From Sporomusa silvacetica DSM 10669 (GTDB lineage: Bacteria; Bacillota; Negativicutes; Sporomusales; Sporomusaceae), in assembly GCF_002257705.1 (NCBI RefSeq), contig NZ_LSLK01000163.1, positions 1-64,000 of the forward strand: a stretch of 64,000 nt of DNA. Reading direction: 5' to 3'. This document shows, in pieces, positions 45,692 to 53,419 of this stretch (within the stretch, counting starts at the first letter, position 1; every line of letters begins with the position of its first letter). The notes beneath the pieces were generated by a model. That model was not told where the DNA came from, did not search any database, and worked only from the letters and a program-made list of their open reading frames with translations. Position numbers and translations under genes: made by a program.

Positions 45692-46342
45692 ATGAAAAAA
45701 AATACCGTAAACAGAATCATTGACACCGCCACCTCCTTATTTGCCGTACTCGGGTTTGAAAATGTTACCATAAATCAGTTGGCGGAGGCAGCTCAAGTCA
45801 ATGTCGCCTCCATTTCCTACTACTTCGGCGGCAAAGGATCCCTTTACCAAGTCATATTAAAAAAACAATTTTCACCTGCACTCCAGGCACTGCGAAAAAT
45901 TGAAACCAAATTCAATATAACAGAAATCGAACGTCTGATTGGCTATGCCGAACTTATTACCGAAGTAAAACATAAGCAACCATTCCTGAATCCACTTTGG
46001 CGTTACGAGATTATCCGCAGTACCGCCCATAGCAGCCCTGTCGTAAAAGACTATACATTTCAACTGTATCAGTATATTTTCGTTTCTCTTTGCCAGGGAA
46101 TAGCTAACAAAGAATTCGTTCCTGACCTCCAACCTCACAATACAGCCTCACTGTTGGTTGAAATAATTCATGCTCCTTGTATTCCTTTTTCTCTAACTAC
46201 GGAATGCGCTCCATTAGTTGAAGATACTGGTAAGAATTACGCCGTCCAGGCCTTCCACCATTATCTACACGGAATTAGGTGCGCCCCATTGCATGCTACT
46301 ACTCAAATTACCAGCGCAGCAACTGCAGAACCCAGCCAGTAA
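45692..46342 (+). CDS. TetR/AcrR-family regulator with CerR-like C-terminus
   Basis: The 216-residue product has a TetR HTH (about 5-50: RIIDTATSLFAVLGFENVTINQLAEAA...ISYYFGGKGSLY). The C-terminal part resembles the CerR/DUF1956 type (LNPLWRYEIIRSTAHSSP). It follows the efflux operon and the usp remnant. An unrelated C-terminus from the TetR at 39899 suggests a different ligand. A weak hairpin follows at 46373. Confidence 0.82.
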   Translation: MKKNTVNRIIDTATSLFAVLGFENVTINQLAEAAQVNVASISYYFGGKGSLYQVILKKQFSPALQALRKIETKFNITEIERLIGYAELITEVKHKQPFLNPLWRYEIIRSTAHSSPVVKDYTFQLYQYIFVSLCQGIANKEFVPDLQPHNTASLLVEIIHAPCIPFSLTTECAPLVEDTGKNYAVQAFHHYLHGIRCAPLHATTQITSAATAEPSQ

Positions 46343-46372
46343 GAAACGATTAGATCATACTTAAGTGCAAAA

Positions 46373-46402
46373 AGACAGCATGCCAATCAGCATGCTATCT
46401 TT
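46373..46402 (+). terminator. Possible terminator after the second TetR gene
   Basis: AGACAGCATG and CATGCTATCT pair with one mismatch, followed by TTCC. The T-tract is poor. It also lies at the 3' end of the opposing small-gene cluster. Confidence 0.45.
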
Positions 46403-46422
46403 CCAAAATTATACTCAAATTC

Positions 46423-46521
46423 TCACAACTTTAAGCCGTTCCGGATATTCTTGGCCTTATTGCTAGACAACGCTTCAAACACAGCATCCAATACTGCCAG
46501 TCGCCATGCATCCCGCTTCAT
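46423..46521 (-). CDS. 32-residue peptide gene at end of YvrJ cluster
   Basis: ATG 46521 overlaps the previous stop as ATGA and the frame runs to TGA 46423. The product is basic and helical (MKRDAWRLAVLDAVFEALSS...). Coupling to the upstream gene is the main support. Confidence 0.45.
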   Translation of the reverse strand: MKRDAWRLAVLDAVFEALSSNKAKNIRNGLKL

Positions 46522-46676
46522 CGCACATCCCCCTTTTGCCGTTTTGGGGGCGGTGGAACCATGGTATCAACACGCTCGGCCACGTTTTCTTCCTGGACAC
46601 TCTCTTCCTGTTCTACCTCAACATCCACAATCCTCTCGGCATCAGCCGGTGGCGGACCATATACAGTCTTAATCAT
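46518..46676 (-). CDS. 52-residue acidic/proline-rich peptide gene
   Basis: ATG 46676 lies inside the end of the YvrJ gene and the frame runs to TGA 46518. The product has an acidic middle (VEVEQEESVQEEN) and a PPPPKRQKG end. No family is recognised. It overlaps both neighbours, as in a coupled operon. Confidence 0.5.
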   Translation of the reverse strand: MIKTVYGPPPADAERIVDVEVEQEESVQEENVAERVDTMVPPPPKRQKGDVR

Positions 46677-46827
46677 GGTCTTTGCCCTCCATCCTTTCTA
46701 CGCAATAACACATCTGATTGATTGCGTTGGTCAGTTCGGTCAGGCGCTTTTCCAGTCTGACCAAAAGGTAGAAGGCCACTACCATGGGAAAACCGTACGT
46801 CGCCGTCAGGCGGGCCAACTCTTCCAT
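46669..46827 (-). CDS. YvrJ-family protein
   Basis: The 52-residue product (MEELARLTATYGFPMVVAFY then LLVRLEKRLTEL) has one membrane helix followed by an amphipathic stretch, the pattern of YvrJ proteins. AGGAGG lies eight bases before ATG 46827. It follows DUF2922 and DUF1659 genes, the usual company of YvrJ in Firmicutes. Function is unknown. Confidence 0.8.
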   Translation of the reverse strand: MEELARLTATYGFPMVVAFYLLVRLEKRLTELTNAINQMCYCVERMEGKDHD

Positions 46828-46849
46828 TTGTAGGGCCTCCTCTCATCTA

Positions 46850-47074
46850 CTATGCCAGCTCTGTTATAGCAAGTTGCCGAATTTGCGCTTCCTTGGCAGT
46901 CAATAGGTCGCCGCCGCTACTGGAAAACACATTTTTTGCAATAATGGTGGCCATCACCGCCTGCACTTCGGCCAGCGTCAAACCGTCTTTCGGCTCCTTG
47001 ATCGCCACAGTCACCTCTTTGCCGCTTGCAGTGGCAAAAATCATTTCCAGCGTTTTGGTATTGGTATCAGCCAT
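46850..47074 (-). CDS. DUF2922 family protein
   Basis: The 74-residue product (start MADTNTKTLEMIFATASGKE) matches the DUF2922 pattern of a short beta-alpha protein with KTLE-F-T..GK..T. AAAGGAGG precedes the ATG. It is the middle gene of the DUF1659/DUF2922/YvrJ cluster. No biochemical role is known to me. Confidence 0.82.
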   Translation of the reverse strand: MADTNTKTLEMIFATASGKEVTVAIKEPKDGLTLAEVQAVMATIIAKNVFSSSGGDLLTAKEAQIRQLAITELA

Positions 47075-47120
47075 GAATCATTCCTCCTTTCTGCTTTTTG
47101 TTGACTAAGCGTCCTTACCT

Positions 47121-47342
47121 TTACTGATTGATCAGATTGGCATTGTCCACGCGGGCAATATCTGCCACCGTGTAGGACTGCAACCCCATCAGCGCCTGGG
47201 CTACATCGAACAAATCCTGATCGGTTGCCGTCGATTTGCCGGTGTAATTCCGAGTGACATATGCCGGACTACCGGATGTTGTCACGCCCTTTTGCAGCTT
47301 AATGGCAATGGTGCTGCTCTGCGGCATTTTTACTACAGCCAT
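47121..47342 (-). CDS. DUF1659 family protein
   Basis: The 73-residue product starts MAVVKMPQSSTIAIKLQKG and has the DUF1659 features LKLQ-G and R-Y-GK-T-DQDL-D-A-AL--LQ. ATG 47342 follows AGGAGG; a frame from 47402 is longer but lacks a ribosome site. It heads the small cluster running to 46423. Confidence 0.82.
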   Translation of the reverse strand: MAVVKMPQSSTIAIKLQKGVTTSGSPAYVTRNYTGKSTATDQDLFDVAQALMGLQSYTVADIARVDNANLINQ

Positions 47343-47483
47343 CGCTTGTGCCTCCTTTCTTTGTGCTTGTTCCACGCAAAAGGCGCACCCCGGGAGGTGC
47401 ACCTTCTACGCCTGGAACGGATTTATGACAAGCGCAGCCTGTTGGCCACGCGGGTCACCAATAATTCGCCCGTTCCAGGAGCA

Positions 47484-47526
47484 AATATTTCATTTTGTAG
47501 TTATTATAACTACAAAATGAAATATT
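47484..47526. promoter_or_regulatory. Perfect 43-bp palindrome (operator-like)
   Basis: Each arm is 21 bases, including CATTTTGTAGTTA and its complement, around a single central base (47505). Half-sites related to it (TGTAGTTATTATA, CATTTTGTAA) recur before the XRE and HTH genes at 49.2-49.3 kb. It lies upstream of the DUF1659 cluster and downstream of the amidase gene. Confidence 0.65.
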
Positions 47527-47534
47527 GTAAAGAC

Positions 47535-48071
47535 CTACCCGGCAAAATATTTTTCGATTCCAGCAGCAATCGCTGACGCCGCCCCTAACTGACACGCATA
47601 GGCTGTCAGCAGTTGTCTGTCAGCCTCATTAGAAATAAAAGCCACTTCCACCAAAACTGCTGGACAATCCGTTTCTCTTAGTACTTGAAAATTAGCCTCC
47701 TTAACGCCCCGGTTGGCGGTTTTTAGTTCCGCCACAAGCCTGGATTGAATAAGCCCGGCTAACCTTTGCCCCTGCTCACTCTCCGGGTAATGGTATACCT
47801 CTGTGCCATGGGCGGCGGGGTTCGCCGCACTGTTGGCATGAATGCTGACAAAAAGATCAGCCTGATTGGCATTCGCCAGCCCCGCCCGGAAATCCAGAGC
47901 ATCAGTATTGATCTCACCATTCCGGGTAAGTAAAACATCATGGCCTTGTTCATCTAACTGCTCGGCTAATAATTTAGCAATGCTCAGCACCACATCGCAC
48001 TCCCGTACTCCACCGGCGCACGCTCCCGGTTCTACCGGTCCCGAATGACCGGGATCAACGACAATTTTCAT
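47535..48071 (-). CDS. N-acetylmuramoyl-L-alanine amidase (Amidase_3)
   Basis: The 178-residue product has the zinc amidase set: His in VVDPGHSG, Glu in GVRECDVVLS, His in SIHANSA and the catalytic Glu in VLVEVAFISN. GGGGGGAG precedes ATG 48071; a frame from 48140 lacks a ribosome site. It has no signal peptide, so export would need a holin or cell lysis. It is shorter than the phage enzyme at 60836 but of the same family. Confidence 0.88.
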   Translation of the reverse strand: MKIVVDPGHSGPVEPGACAGGVRECDVVLSIAKLLAEQLDEQGHDVLLTRNGEINTDALDFRAGLANANQADLFVSIHANSAANPAAHGTEVYHYPESEQGQRLAGLIQSRLVAELKTANRGVKEANFQVLRETDCPAVLVEVAFISNEADRQLLTAYACQLGAASAIAAGIEKYFAG

Positions 48072-48105
48072 AAAAATTCTCCCCCCATCCGATTTTTCTT
48101 TTCGG

Positions 48106-48423
48106 TTAAGCTGTTTCCACTCTATCCATAAACTCCACATCCCGGACCACTACTTCGGTGACTTTGCGCTTTTGTCCGTCCTCCCCATCCAGGCGCCGGA
48201 CATGCAGCCGCCCCTCCACGACTACCTTTCGGCCTTTAACCAAATGAACGCCAACGGTTTCAGCCAGAGTGTCCCAGGCTACACAATCAATATAGTCTGT
48301 CTCCTCCCTCACTTTGGTCTGATAATTTACTGCCACCGAAAACGAACAAACGGCCTTACCATTTTGTGTATACCTAATATCCGGGCTTTGAACCACCCGG
48401 CCAACAAGGATGACTTTATTCAC
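48106..48423 (-). CDS. ssb: Single-stranded DNA-binding protein
   Basis: The 105-residue product is an OB-fold SSB (MNKVILVGRVVQSPDIRYTQ, FSVAVN, DYIDCVAWDTLAE). It lacks the acidic C-terminal tail tip of housekeeping SSB, as mobile-element versions often do. GTG 48423 follows GAGAGGG. It lies next to an iteron-rich region, suggesting a role in element replication. Confidence 0.87.
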   Translation of the reverse strand: MNKVILVGRVVQSPDIRYTQNGKAVCSFSVAVNYQTKVREETDYIDCVAWDTLAETVGVHLVKGRKVVVEGRLHVRRLDGEDGQKRKVTEVVVRDVEFMDRVETA

Positions 48424-48444
48424 TGTGAACCCTCTCCCCCCCAG

Positions 48445-48637
48445 TTATCCACACATCCACAGCCCCTACTACTATTATTGGTTTACGTTTATACATAGTT
48501 TACGTTTATATAATGTAACCAGGTTGACAACCAATATGGTTGACAACGTCCCGCTTGCCAACCAGCTTATCAACCATTATGGTTGGCAAATTTTCGGGAC
48601 CAACGTTAAGCAAGGCTTATCCACCGGTTTATCCACA
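48445..48637. other. Iteron/DnaA-box cluster, candidate replication origin
   Basis: DnaA-box-like TTATCCAC(A/C) occurs at 48445, 48617 and 48629. GTTTACGTTTATA is repeated at 48481 and 48498, GGTTGACAAC at 48522 and 48538, and TTGCCAACC/GGTTGGCAA forms an inverted pair at 48555-48589. An AT-rich stretch lies between. Neighbours are an SSB and a DnaD-like protein. Origin function is inference. Confidence 0.5.
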
Positions 48638-48924
48638 GGTTTTCTACAGCAAGAATGCAAAGTATAATACGGAGCCAACCGCCCTGGCCTGGGCGTATGG
48701 GTAATCAGTCCGCCTTCCACTAGTTCCGTTCTGGCTCTGGACAAAGCCGAATAACTAAAGCCTAACAATCCTAAAAGCGTGCTGCTGGCCACAGTAAAAT
48801 GCGGTGGCCAGCCAGCCCGGTTGCACAAATGCATCAGCACACCCCACAAGGCCTGGGCATCACTTGATAATGGCTGGGTAAGTAACCGCGCATAAAAGCC
48901 ATTGAGCTCGGTGATATAATTCAC
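48577..48924 (-). CDS. DnaD-like phage/element replication protein
   Basis: From GTG 48924 the product is 115 residues and begins VNYITELNGFYARLL, then SSDAQALWGVLMHLCNRAGW and FTVASSTLLGLLGFSYSALS. This is the winged-helix start of phage DnaD-type replication proteins. A longer frame from GTG 48999 is possible. The C-terminal KPVDKPVDKP is encoded by two tandem DnaA-box-like sites, so origin and coding sequence overlap. The usual C-terminal DnaD domain is missing. Confidence 0.7.
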   Translation of the reverse strand: MNYITELNGFYARLLTQPLSSDAQALWGVLMHLCNRAGWPPHFTVASSTLLGLLGFSYSALSRARTELVEGGLITHTPRPGRLAPYYTLHSCCRKPVDKPVDKPCLTLVPKICQP

Positions 48925-48985
48925 GGATACACCCGAGTCCACAATAAGAATTGCCGAATCACCACCCAGCCAATTCCGCCCCGCA

Positions 48986-49207
48986 TCATGGCGCCACACG
49001 TTTCAAACTGGCAATCTCTACCCCCACTTTCGCCACAGCGCGCTTACGCAGCCATTCATTGGCTGCTTCGACATGAATCAAAAACCGGTTTCCTTCTTTT
49101 GACGCCGGAAAGTCAGATAAATAGCAGAGTTCCCGCACCCGGTTCTGACCAATTCCTGTCATTGTAGCAAACTCCTTTACCGACACCATAATTTTTGTAC
49201 TAGTCAT
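48986..49207 (-). CDS. Small HTH protein, excisionase-like
   Basis: The 73-residue product has a MerR/Xis-type winged HTH (VSVKEFATMTGIGQNRVRELC, FLIHVEAANEWLRKRA). Such proteins act as recombination directionality factors or regulators in integrative elements. It is divergent from the XRE gene across an operator-rich spacer and stands 0.6 kb from the integrase gene. Confidence 0.75.
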   Translation of the reverse strand: MTSTKIMVSVKEFATMTGIGQNRVRELCYLSDFPASKEGNRFLIHVEAANEWLRKRAVAKVGVEIASLKRVAP

Positions 49208-49285
49208 ACCCCTTACCTCCTATAACATTATGTAGTTATTATATTACACTTTGTAGTATATAGTAGTTTTTAAAACTTTTCAATA

Positions 49286-49313
49286 CATTTTGTAATTTAA
49301 CCTTTACAAAATG
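49286..49313. promoter_or_regulatory. Repressor operator-like inverted repeat
   Basis: CATTTTGTAA and TTACAAAATG flank eight bases in the divergent spacer between the HTH gene and the XRE gene. The half-site matches the 47.5-kb palindrome. Confidence 0.65.
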
Positions 49314-49391
49314 ACGTAATATGTTTTAGAATGATGATAGCAACTATAAAGTGATGGTGTGTGAAAAAAATGATAGAGTGTGTGATAAACC

Positions 49392-49724
49392 ATGATTAAC
49401 GAAAAGATCAAAATAGCCCGTGCCAATATGAACTTGTCCCAGGCAGCTCTAGCCCGCGCCGTCGGCGTCCAGCAGTCAACCGTGGCGTCCTGGGAAAAAG
49501 GCCGTACCGAGCCTGACACCGTCATGGTGGGACGGCTGGCTCAGGCATTGAAAGTAACCAGCGACCATCTCCTCGATATTCAGTCCGAACAGCTGGTTTT
49601 ACCTGAAGGTGTCGCCGACCTGGCAAAAAAAATCGCCGACCTGTCGCCAAGCGACCGAGCGGTTGTGGAAAAAGTAGTAGCTGCCTTAGGAACCGACGAC
49701 AAATCAAAAGTCGTCCCTGGTTAA
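49392..49724 (+). CDS. XRE-family repressor (cI-like)
   Basis: The 110-residue product has an N-terminal Cro/cI HTH (about 8-60: LSQAALARAVGVQQSTVASWEKGRTEPD) and a short helical tail. The ribosome site is weak (GTGTG). Palindromes next to its gene and at 47484 are likely binding sites, making it the lysogeny-type control of this element. Confidence 0.82.
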   Translation: MINEKIKIARANMNLSQAALARAVGVQQSTVASWEKGRTEPDTVMVGRLAQALKVTSDHLLDIQSEQLVLPEGVADLAKKIADLSPSDRAVVEKVVAALGTDDKSKVVPG

Positions 49725-49847
49725 CCGGTGGATTCGTAACTTGCTAAACCCCAAGCGGTAGCATCATACCGACTAATTTACTCATGATTTGCAGCAACAG
49801 GATTTGCATTTTTTACCGCATAAATTTTTAAAGGCGGTGTGTGAAAA

Positions 49848-51080
49848 ATGGCAAAACGTGCAAACGGAGAAGGAACAATCTGTAAACGGAGTGACGGCCT
49901 CTGGACAGCGGCCATCACCATAGGCCGGGATGAGAAAACCGGCAAGCTTATCCGGAAATATGTGTACGGCAAAACCAAAGCTGAAGTACAAGAAAAAAAG
50001 GCTGCCCTGCTGGAAACGAATAAGGGATTATCCTATATCGATGCCGATAAAATTACAGTAGCTCAGTGGTTAGAAAAATGGTTACACGTATATGCCCGCA
50101 CCAGAGTCCGACAAAATACCCTGGAAGGTTACCAGTTTATCGTGACCAATCACGTGGTGCCGGCTGTCGGTACCACAAAATTATCTAAGCTGCAAGCCAC
50201 TCAAATCCAAGCGATGATCAATAACATCCTGGATAATGGCGGATCACCGCGCTTAGCGGAGTTTTCTTTTGCCGTATTACGTGCTGCCATCCGTCAGGCC
50301 CTCAAGGAAGAATTAATTTACCGCGACCCAACCCTGGCTGTGTCGTTGCCAAAGAAAAAGAAAAAAGAGGTTGTGCCATTAACCGATGAACAATGGACTG
50401 CCTTATTGGAAACGGCATCTAAACCCACCTACATATTTTGGTATACCGCCCTGCTGTTAGAATGGGGCACCGGTATCCGCCGCGGCGAACTGGTAGGATT
50501 GCGTTGGAGTGATATAGATTTTAAACGCCAAACCATATTCATTTGCCGAGCGGCTATCACAACGAAAGATGGACCAAAAATATCCGAACCAAAATCACAA
50601 AAAAGCCGCCGTACAATACCCATCCCTACTACAGTAGTGACCGAACTTAAAAAACACAAAGCCCGCCAGGCGGCTATGCGCCTTAAGGCAAAAACCTGGG
50701 AAGATAATGATTTAGTATTTCCAACCCGCTTCGGGACCCTACAAGACCCCTGTGTAGTAACCCGTCGCTTCTCCCGCTTAGTGAAAGCCGCAGGCATTCC
50801 CCACATCAGCTTTCACGACCTGCGGCATGACCACGCCTCCCGCCTCTTCGCCCAGGGAGAACATCCCCGCGACGTCCAGGACCGCCTCGGCCATTCCTCA
50901 ATCACCCTAACCATGGACACCTACACCCACGCCATGCCCGGCCGGCAGGAAAACATCGCCGGCCGCCTGGAAGAAAACCTTCCATCCTGCCTAGCACCGG
51001 CTACACCCACTACCCGCAAGTTTAAAATTAAAAAAATCAGTTTGCATCAACTTACTACAACAACCGGAAATTCCAAATAA
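49848..51080 (+). CDS. Tyrosine recombinase (phage/ICE integrase)
   Basis: The 410-residue product has an N-terminal arm-binding domain (MAKRANGEGTICKRSDGLW), a SAM-like core-binding domain (about 65-150) and the catalytic domain: Arg in GTGIRRGEL, HDLRH (His-x-x-Arg) and LGHSSI...MDTYTH with the Tyr nucleophile. AGGCGG precedes the ATG. It ends 126 bases from a tRNA-Lys 3' half, its likely attachment site. Confidence 0.9.
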   Translation: MAKRANGEGTICKRSDGLWTAAITIGRDEKTGKLIRKYVYGKTKAEVQEKKAALLETNKGLSYIDADKITVAQWLEKWLHVYARTRVRQNTLEGYQFIVTNHVVPAVGTTKLSKLQATQIQAMINNILDNGGSPRLAEFSFAVLRAAIRQALKEELIYRDPTLAVSLPKKKKKEVVPLTDEQWTALLETASKPTYIFWYTALLLEWGTGIRRGELVGLRWSDIDFKRQTIFICRAAITTKDGPKISEPKSQKSRRTIPIPTTVVTELKKHKARQAAMRLKAKTWEDNDLVFPTRFGTLQDPCVVTRRFSRLVKAAGIPHISFHDLRHDHASRLFAQGEHPRDVQDRLGHSSITLTMDTYTHAMPGRQENIAGRLEENLPSCLAPATPTTRKFKIKKISLHQLTTTTGNSK

Positions 51081-51159
51081 AAGAGGCCCGTGAGTATCAC
51101 CTATTTAGAGGCGATATTCACGGGCCTTCTCTCTTTCATTGTTGTAGGGTTGTTGTAAA

Positions 51160-51205
51160 AACAAAAAAGCTTTCCAGAACTAAGTCCGGAAAGCCTTGAA
51201 TTTCC
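51160..51205 (-). terminator. Terminator following the tRNA half
   Basis: On the minus strand GGCTTTCCGGA pairs with TTCTGGAAAGC and is followed by TTTTTTGTTTTT. It is just beyond the CCA end of the tRNA-Lys half, as a native tRNA terminator would be. Confidence 0.7.
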
Positions 51206-51250
51206 TGGTGACCCACCACGGAATCGAACCGTGAACCTACTGATTAAGAG
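51206..51250 (-). other. tRNA-Lys(CTT) 3' half, attachment-site remnant
   Basis: On the minus strand CTCTTAATCAG (anticodon loop and stem), a T arm CACGG-TTCGATT-CCGTG, an acceptor strand GTGGGTC, discriminator A and CCA are present. The 5' half of the tRNA is absent from the adjoining sequence. Such partial tRNAs beside an integrase gene mark an att site. No intact tRNA-Lys is found elsewhere in the window. Bases 51251-51559 to the right hold no gene I can support. Confidence 0.82.
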
Positions 51251-51559
51251 ATATATTTTTAGTGTTTTTTGGTCTAGTTCCTTATAGAATGTCTTGGTAT
51301 TACTGTATATTTTGGTGATTATAACATAGCATCTATGTGTATTACTGTTTGTTTTGGCAATGGTTTTGGCAACTATTATTACAGTCATTCGCAGCATCCC
51401 TGTCAGTTTTTCTATGTCTCACAGACGCCCTTAGCCGCTAACCCCGGCTATTTTTTATGTACGAATTATAATTTTGTCAAAAGCAGGAATTTAATGTTAT
51501 TTTGTGGTATTAATTATAATATTACACAATTTTACAATAAATTGAACAACTGATAAGGA

Positions 51560-52657
51560 GTGATGCCAACTGAGCAAATCCCAAAAAAAGCATCATTTCA
51601 TGATGCCATTATGAGAGGAGATGGAATTAGGATATTGATTTCAAAACGGATTTTACTTATTTTGATTACCAGCCTATTAGGCATAACAATTACGCTAGGA
51701 GGTTGTGACATGGGAGCCAAAGAGAACGCAGCTGTAGAAAAATACCCAGCTAAGCCGATCACGATAATCGTACCATTTGCTGCTGGAGGTAGCTCAGACA
51801 TAATAGCACGAATGCTGGGGAAGCCAGCTCTAAAACAATTCGGACAATCGTTTACTGTTGTTAATGCACCCGGTGGAGCAGCTACAATTGGTATGAACGA
51901 ATTGGCCGGAGCTAAACCAGATGGATATACAATTGGAATTGTTGGCGCTAGTGTATTTTTACAACCTTTATACGGACAAACCAGATATCATTATCCTTCT
52001 GCATTGGAACCATTAGTTCAGACTACATCTATGCCTATGGTTTTGGCCACTCTTTCGGAGAAACCTTGGAAGAACCTAAATGAATTAGTCAGCTATGCGA
52101 AACAACATCCAGGTGAAATAAAATATGGGCATTGTGGTTTAGGTTCAGCACCACATATTACAGGAGAGATGGTTGCTAAAGAAGCAGGTATTTCGATAGT
52201 ACAGGTTCCATTTAAGGGTGATTCAGAAGAACTTGCTGCACTTTTAGGTGGGCATGTGCAATTGATAGTTGCCGCCACTCCTGCTGCTTTAAAGGAACAT
52301 GTACAGAGCGGCACAATCCGAATACTGGGAGTTGCAGAAAAACATAGGTTAAGTATCCCCGGATTTGAAGATGTTCCCACTTTCAACGAACAAGGACTTA
52401 ATGTCACTTTTAGTCTTTGGAACGGTATCGCGGCTCCCAAAGGTATGCCGGCAGCGGAAAAGGCGAGGCTGACAGTAATGCTAAGTGAAATGATCAATGA
52501 CCCTGAATTCAAAAAGAATATGGAGGAACTGGGAATGACAGTCGAGTATTTAGGGCCTGAGGAATTTAGTGAAAGATGGATAGCAGATAATGCAAAATTG
52601 AAGAAAGCAGTAACGGAGACCGGAATTGTAGAACTTGTTGCGTCTCAAAAAAAATAA
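51560..52657 (+). CDS. TctC/Bug-type solute-binding lipoprotein
   Basis: The product has a lipoprotein signal with lipobox LGGC at about residues 46-49, then the tripartite tricarboxylate transporter receptor fold: YPAKPITIIVPFAAGGSSD, VVNAPGGAATIGM, GYTIGIVG, QVPFKGDSEELAALLGGHVQ. Starts are uncertain: GTG 51560 or ATG 51563 have AAGGAG too close, and a TTG near 51635 would give a more normal signal length. The partner membrane genes (TctA/TctB) are not in the window, so it is an orphan receptor. Confidence 0.85.
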   Translation: MMPTEQIPKKASFHDAIMRGDGIRILISKRILLILITSLLGITITLGGCDMGAKENAAVEKYPAKPITIIVPFAAGGSSDIIARMLGKPALKQFGQSFTVVNAPGGAATIGMNELAGAKPDGYTIGIVGASVFLQPLYGQTRYHYPSALEPLVQTTSMPMVLATLSEKPWKNLNELVSYAKQHPGEIKYGHCGLGSAPHITGEMVAKEAGISIVQVPFKGDSEELAALLGGHVQLIVAATPAALKEHVQSGTIRILGVAEKHRLSIPGFEDVPTFNEQGLNVTFSLWNGIAAPKGMPAAEKARLTVMLSEMINDPEFKKNMEELGMTVEYLGPEEFSERWIADNAKLKKAVTETGIVELVASQKK

Positions 52658-52724
52658 TCGTGGACAGCTTTCTAAATCATCATTGTCTGGCTCCAATATA
52701 CCATGATGAACTAGTTCTCCTAAA

Positions 52725-52755
52725 ACAAAGCCCCCAGCACAGCGCCGGGGGCTTA
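52725..52755. terminator. Bidirectional terminator between convergent genes
   Basis: AAGCCCCC and GGGGGCTT form the stem. On the minus strand TTTGTTTT follows; on the plus strand the tail is AT-rich. Confidence 0.75.
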
Positions 52756-52762
52756 AATATAT

Positions 52763-53131
52763 CTATATAAGAGTAGGCTTTCTTGGTATTTTACTCAGTA
52801 TCTCAAAGATTTGTTCATCTGTCATATCCGAAACGTCGTCCTCCGTCACTTCATAGCACGTAATTCCAGGCTTATCTGTATGCATTAAATCACGAACTTT
52901 GTCTGGCATCTTTTCTTCGTCAACAAATCGGATGCGCTCATTAGTAAAATACTCACCCGGAACATTAAAAAACTGGCACAATAGTACCATTTCGTTATGG
53001 CTTAATTGCCTTTGTCCTGTTGCGTGTAGAACAAAAGAGAATGAGTTTGTTTTTGTAAATACACACACCTCGTCCATTGTCACTGAAAATACACGACATG
53101 CATGATCTAGTTTTTCTTGAAATGTTGCCAC
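52763..53131 (-). CDS. Hypothetical protein with XRE-like start
   Basis: The 122-residue product begins FQEKLDHACRVFSVTMDEV and contains QRQLSHNEMVLLCQFFNVPGEYF. That resembles a degenerate Cro/cI helix-turn-helix followed by an acidic tail (VTEDDVSDMTDEQIFEIL). It may be a small phage regulator. GGAGG-like bases precede the ATG. Assignment is tentative. Confidence 0.55.
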   Translation of the reverse strand: MATFQEKLDHACRVFSVTMDEVCVFTKTNSFSFVLHATGQRQLSHNEMVLLCQFFNVPGEYFTNERIRFVDEEKMPDKVRDLMHTDKPGITCYEVTEDDVSDMTDEQIFEILSKIPRKPTLI

Positions 53132-53179
53132 TATACCGCCTCCTATAGGAAGTATTAGGCAAACAATTACATTGTCCTC

Positions 53180-53419
53180 CTATTTCTCAATAAACCATTT
53201 CCCATTCCAAATCGTCACAAAACAAATATCCTTGCTTCCCTGCAATCTGGCATGTGTACCTCGTACCTTGGCCGCCTGCCTATAATAGAAGTACCCTTTT
53301 ATTAGAAGAAGTGCACTTCTATTGAGCATGGTATAATCCATACCCCAAGAGATATAGCTTTTTTTGCCAGTTAAACCTTTTCTATACATTATGATAGAAT
53401 CATTTGCTACTAAGTTCAA
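53180..53419 (-). pseudogene. Degraded paralogue of the 100-residue gene at 54684
   Basis: The frame ends WNGKWFIEK. In a second frame of the same DNA, GTRYTCQIAGKQGYLFCDDL appears, which aligns with MRYVCRIRNKQVNLFCDDL of the gene at 54684. Pieces of the homologous protein are thus spread over frames, which indicates decay by indels. The called frame itself is probably not a real protein. Confidence 0.45.

Noticed and set aside
47535..48071. Phage endolysin call for the amidase at 47.5 kb
   Set aside because: No holin or structural phage gene is linked to it; only a general amidase call is supported.
51206..51250. Complete tRNA-Lys gene
   Set aside because: Only the anticodon loop, T arm and acceptor 3' strand are present; the D arm and 5' acceptor strand are absent from the adjacent sequence.
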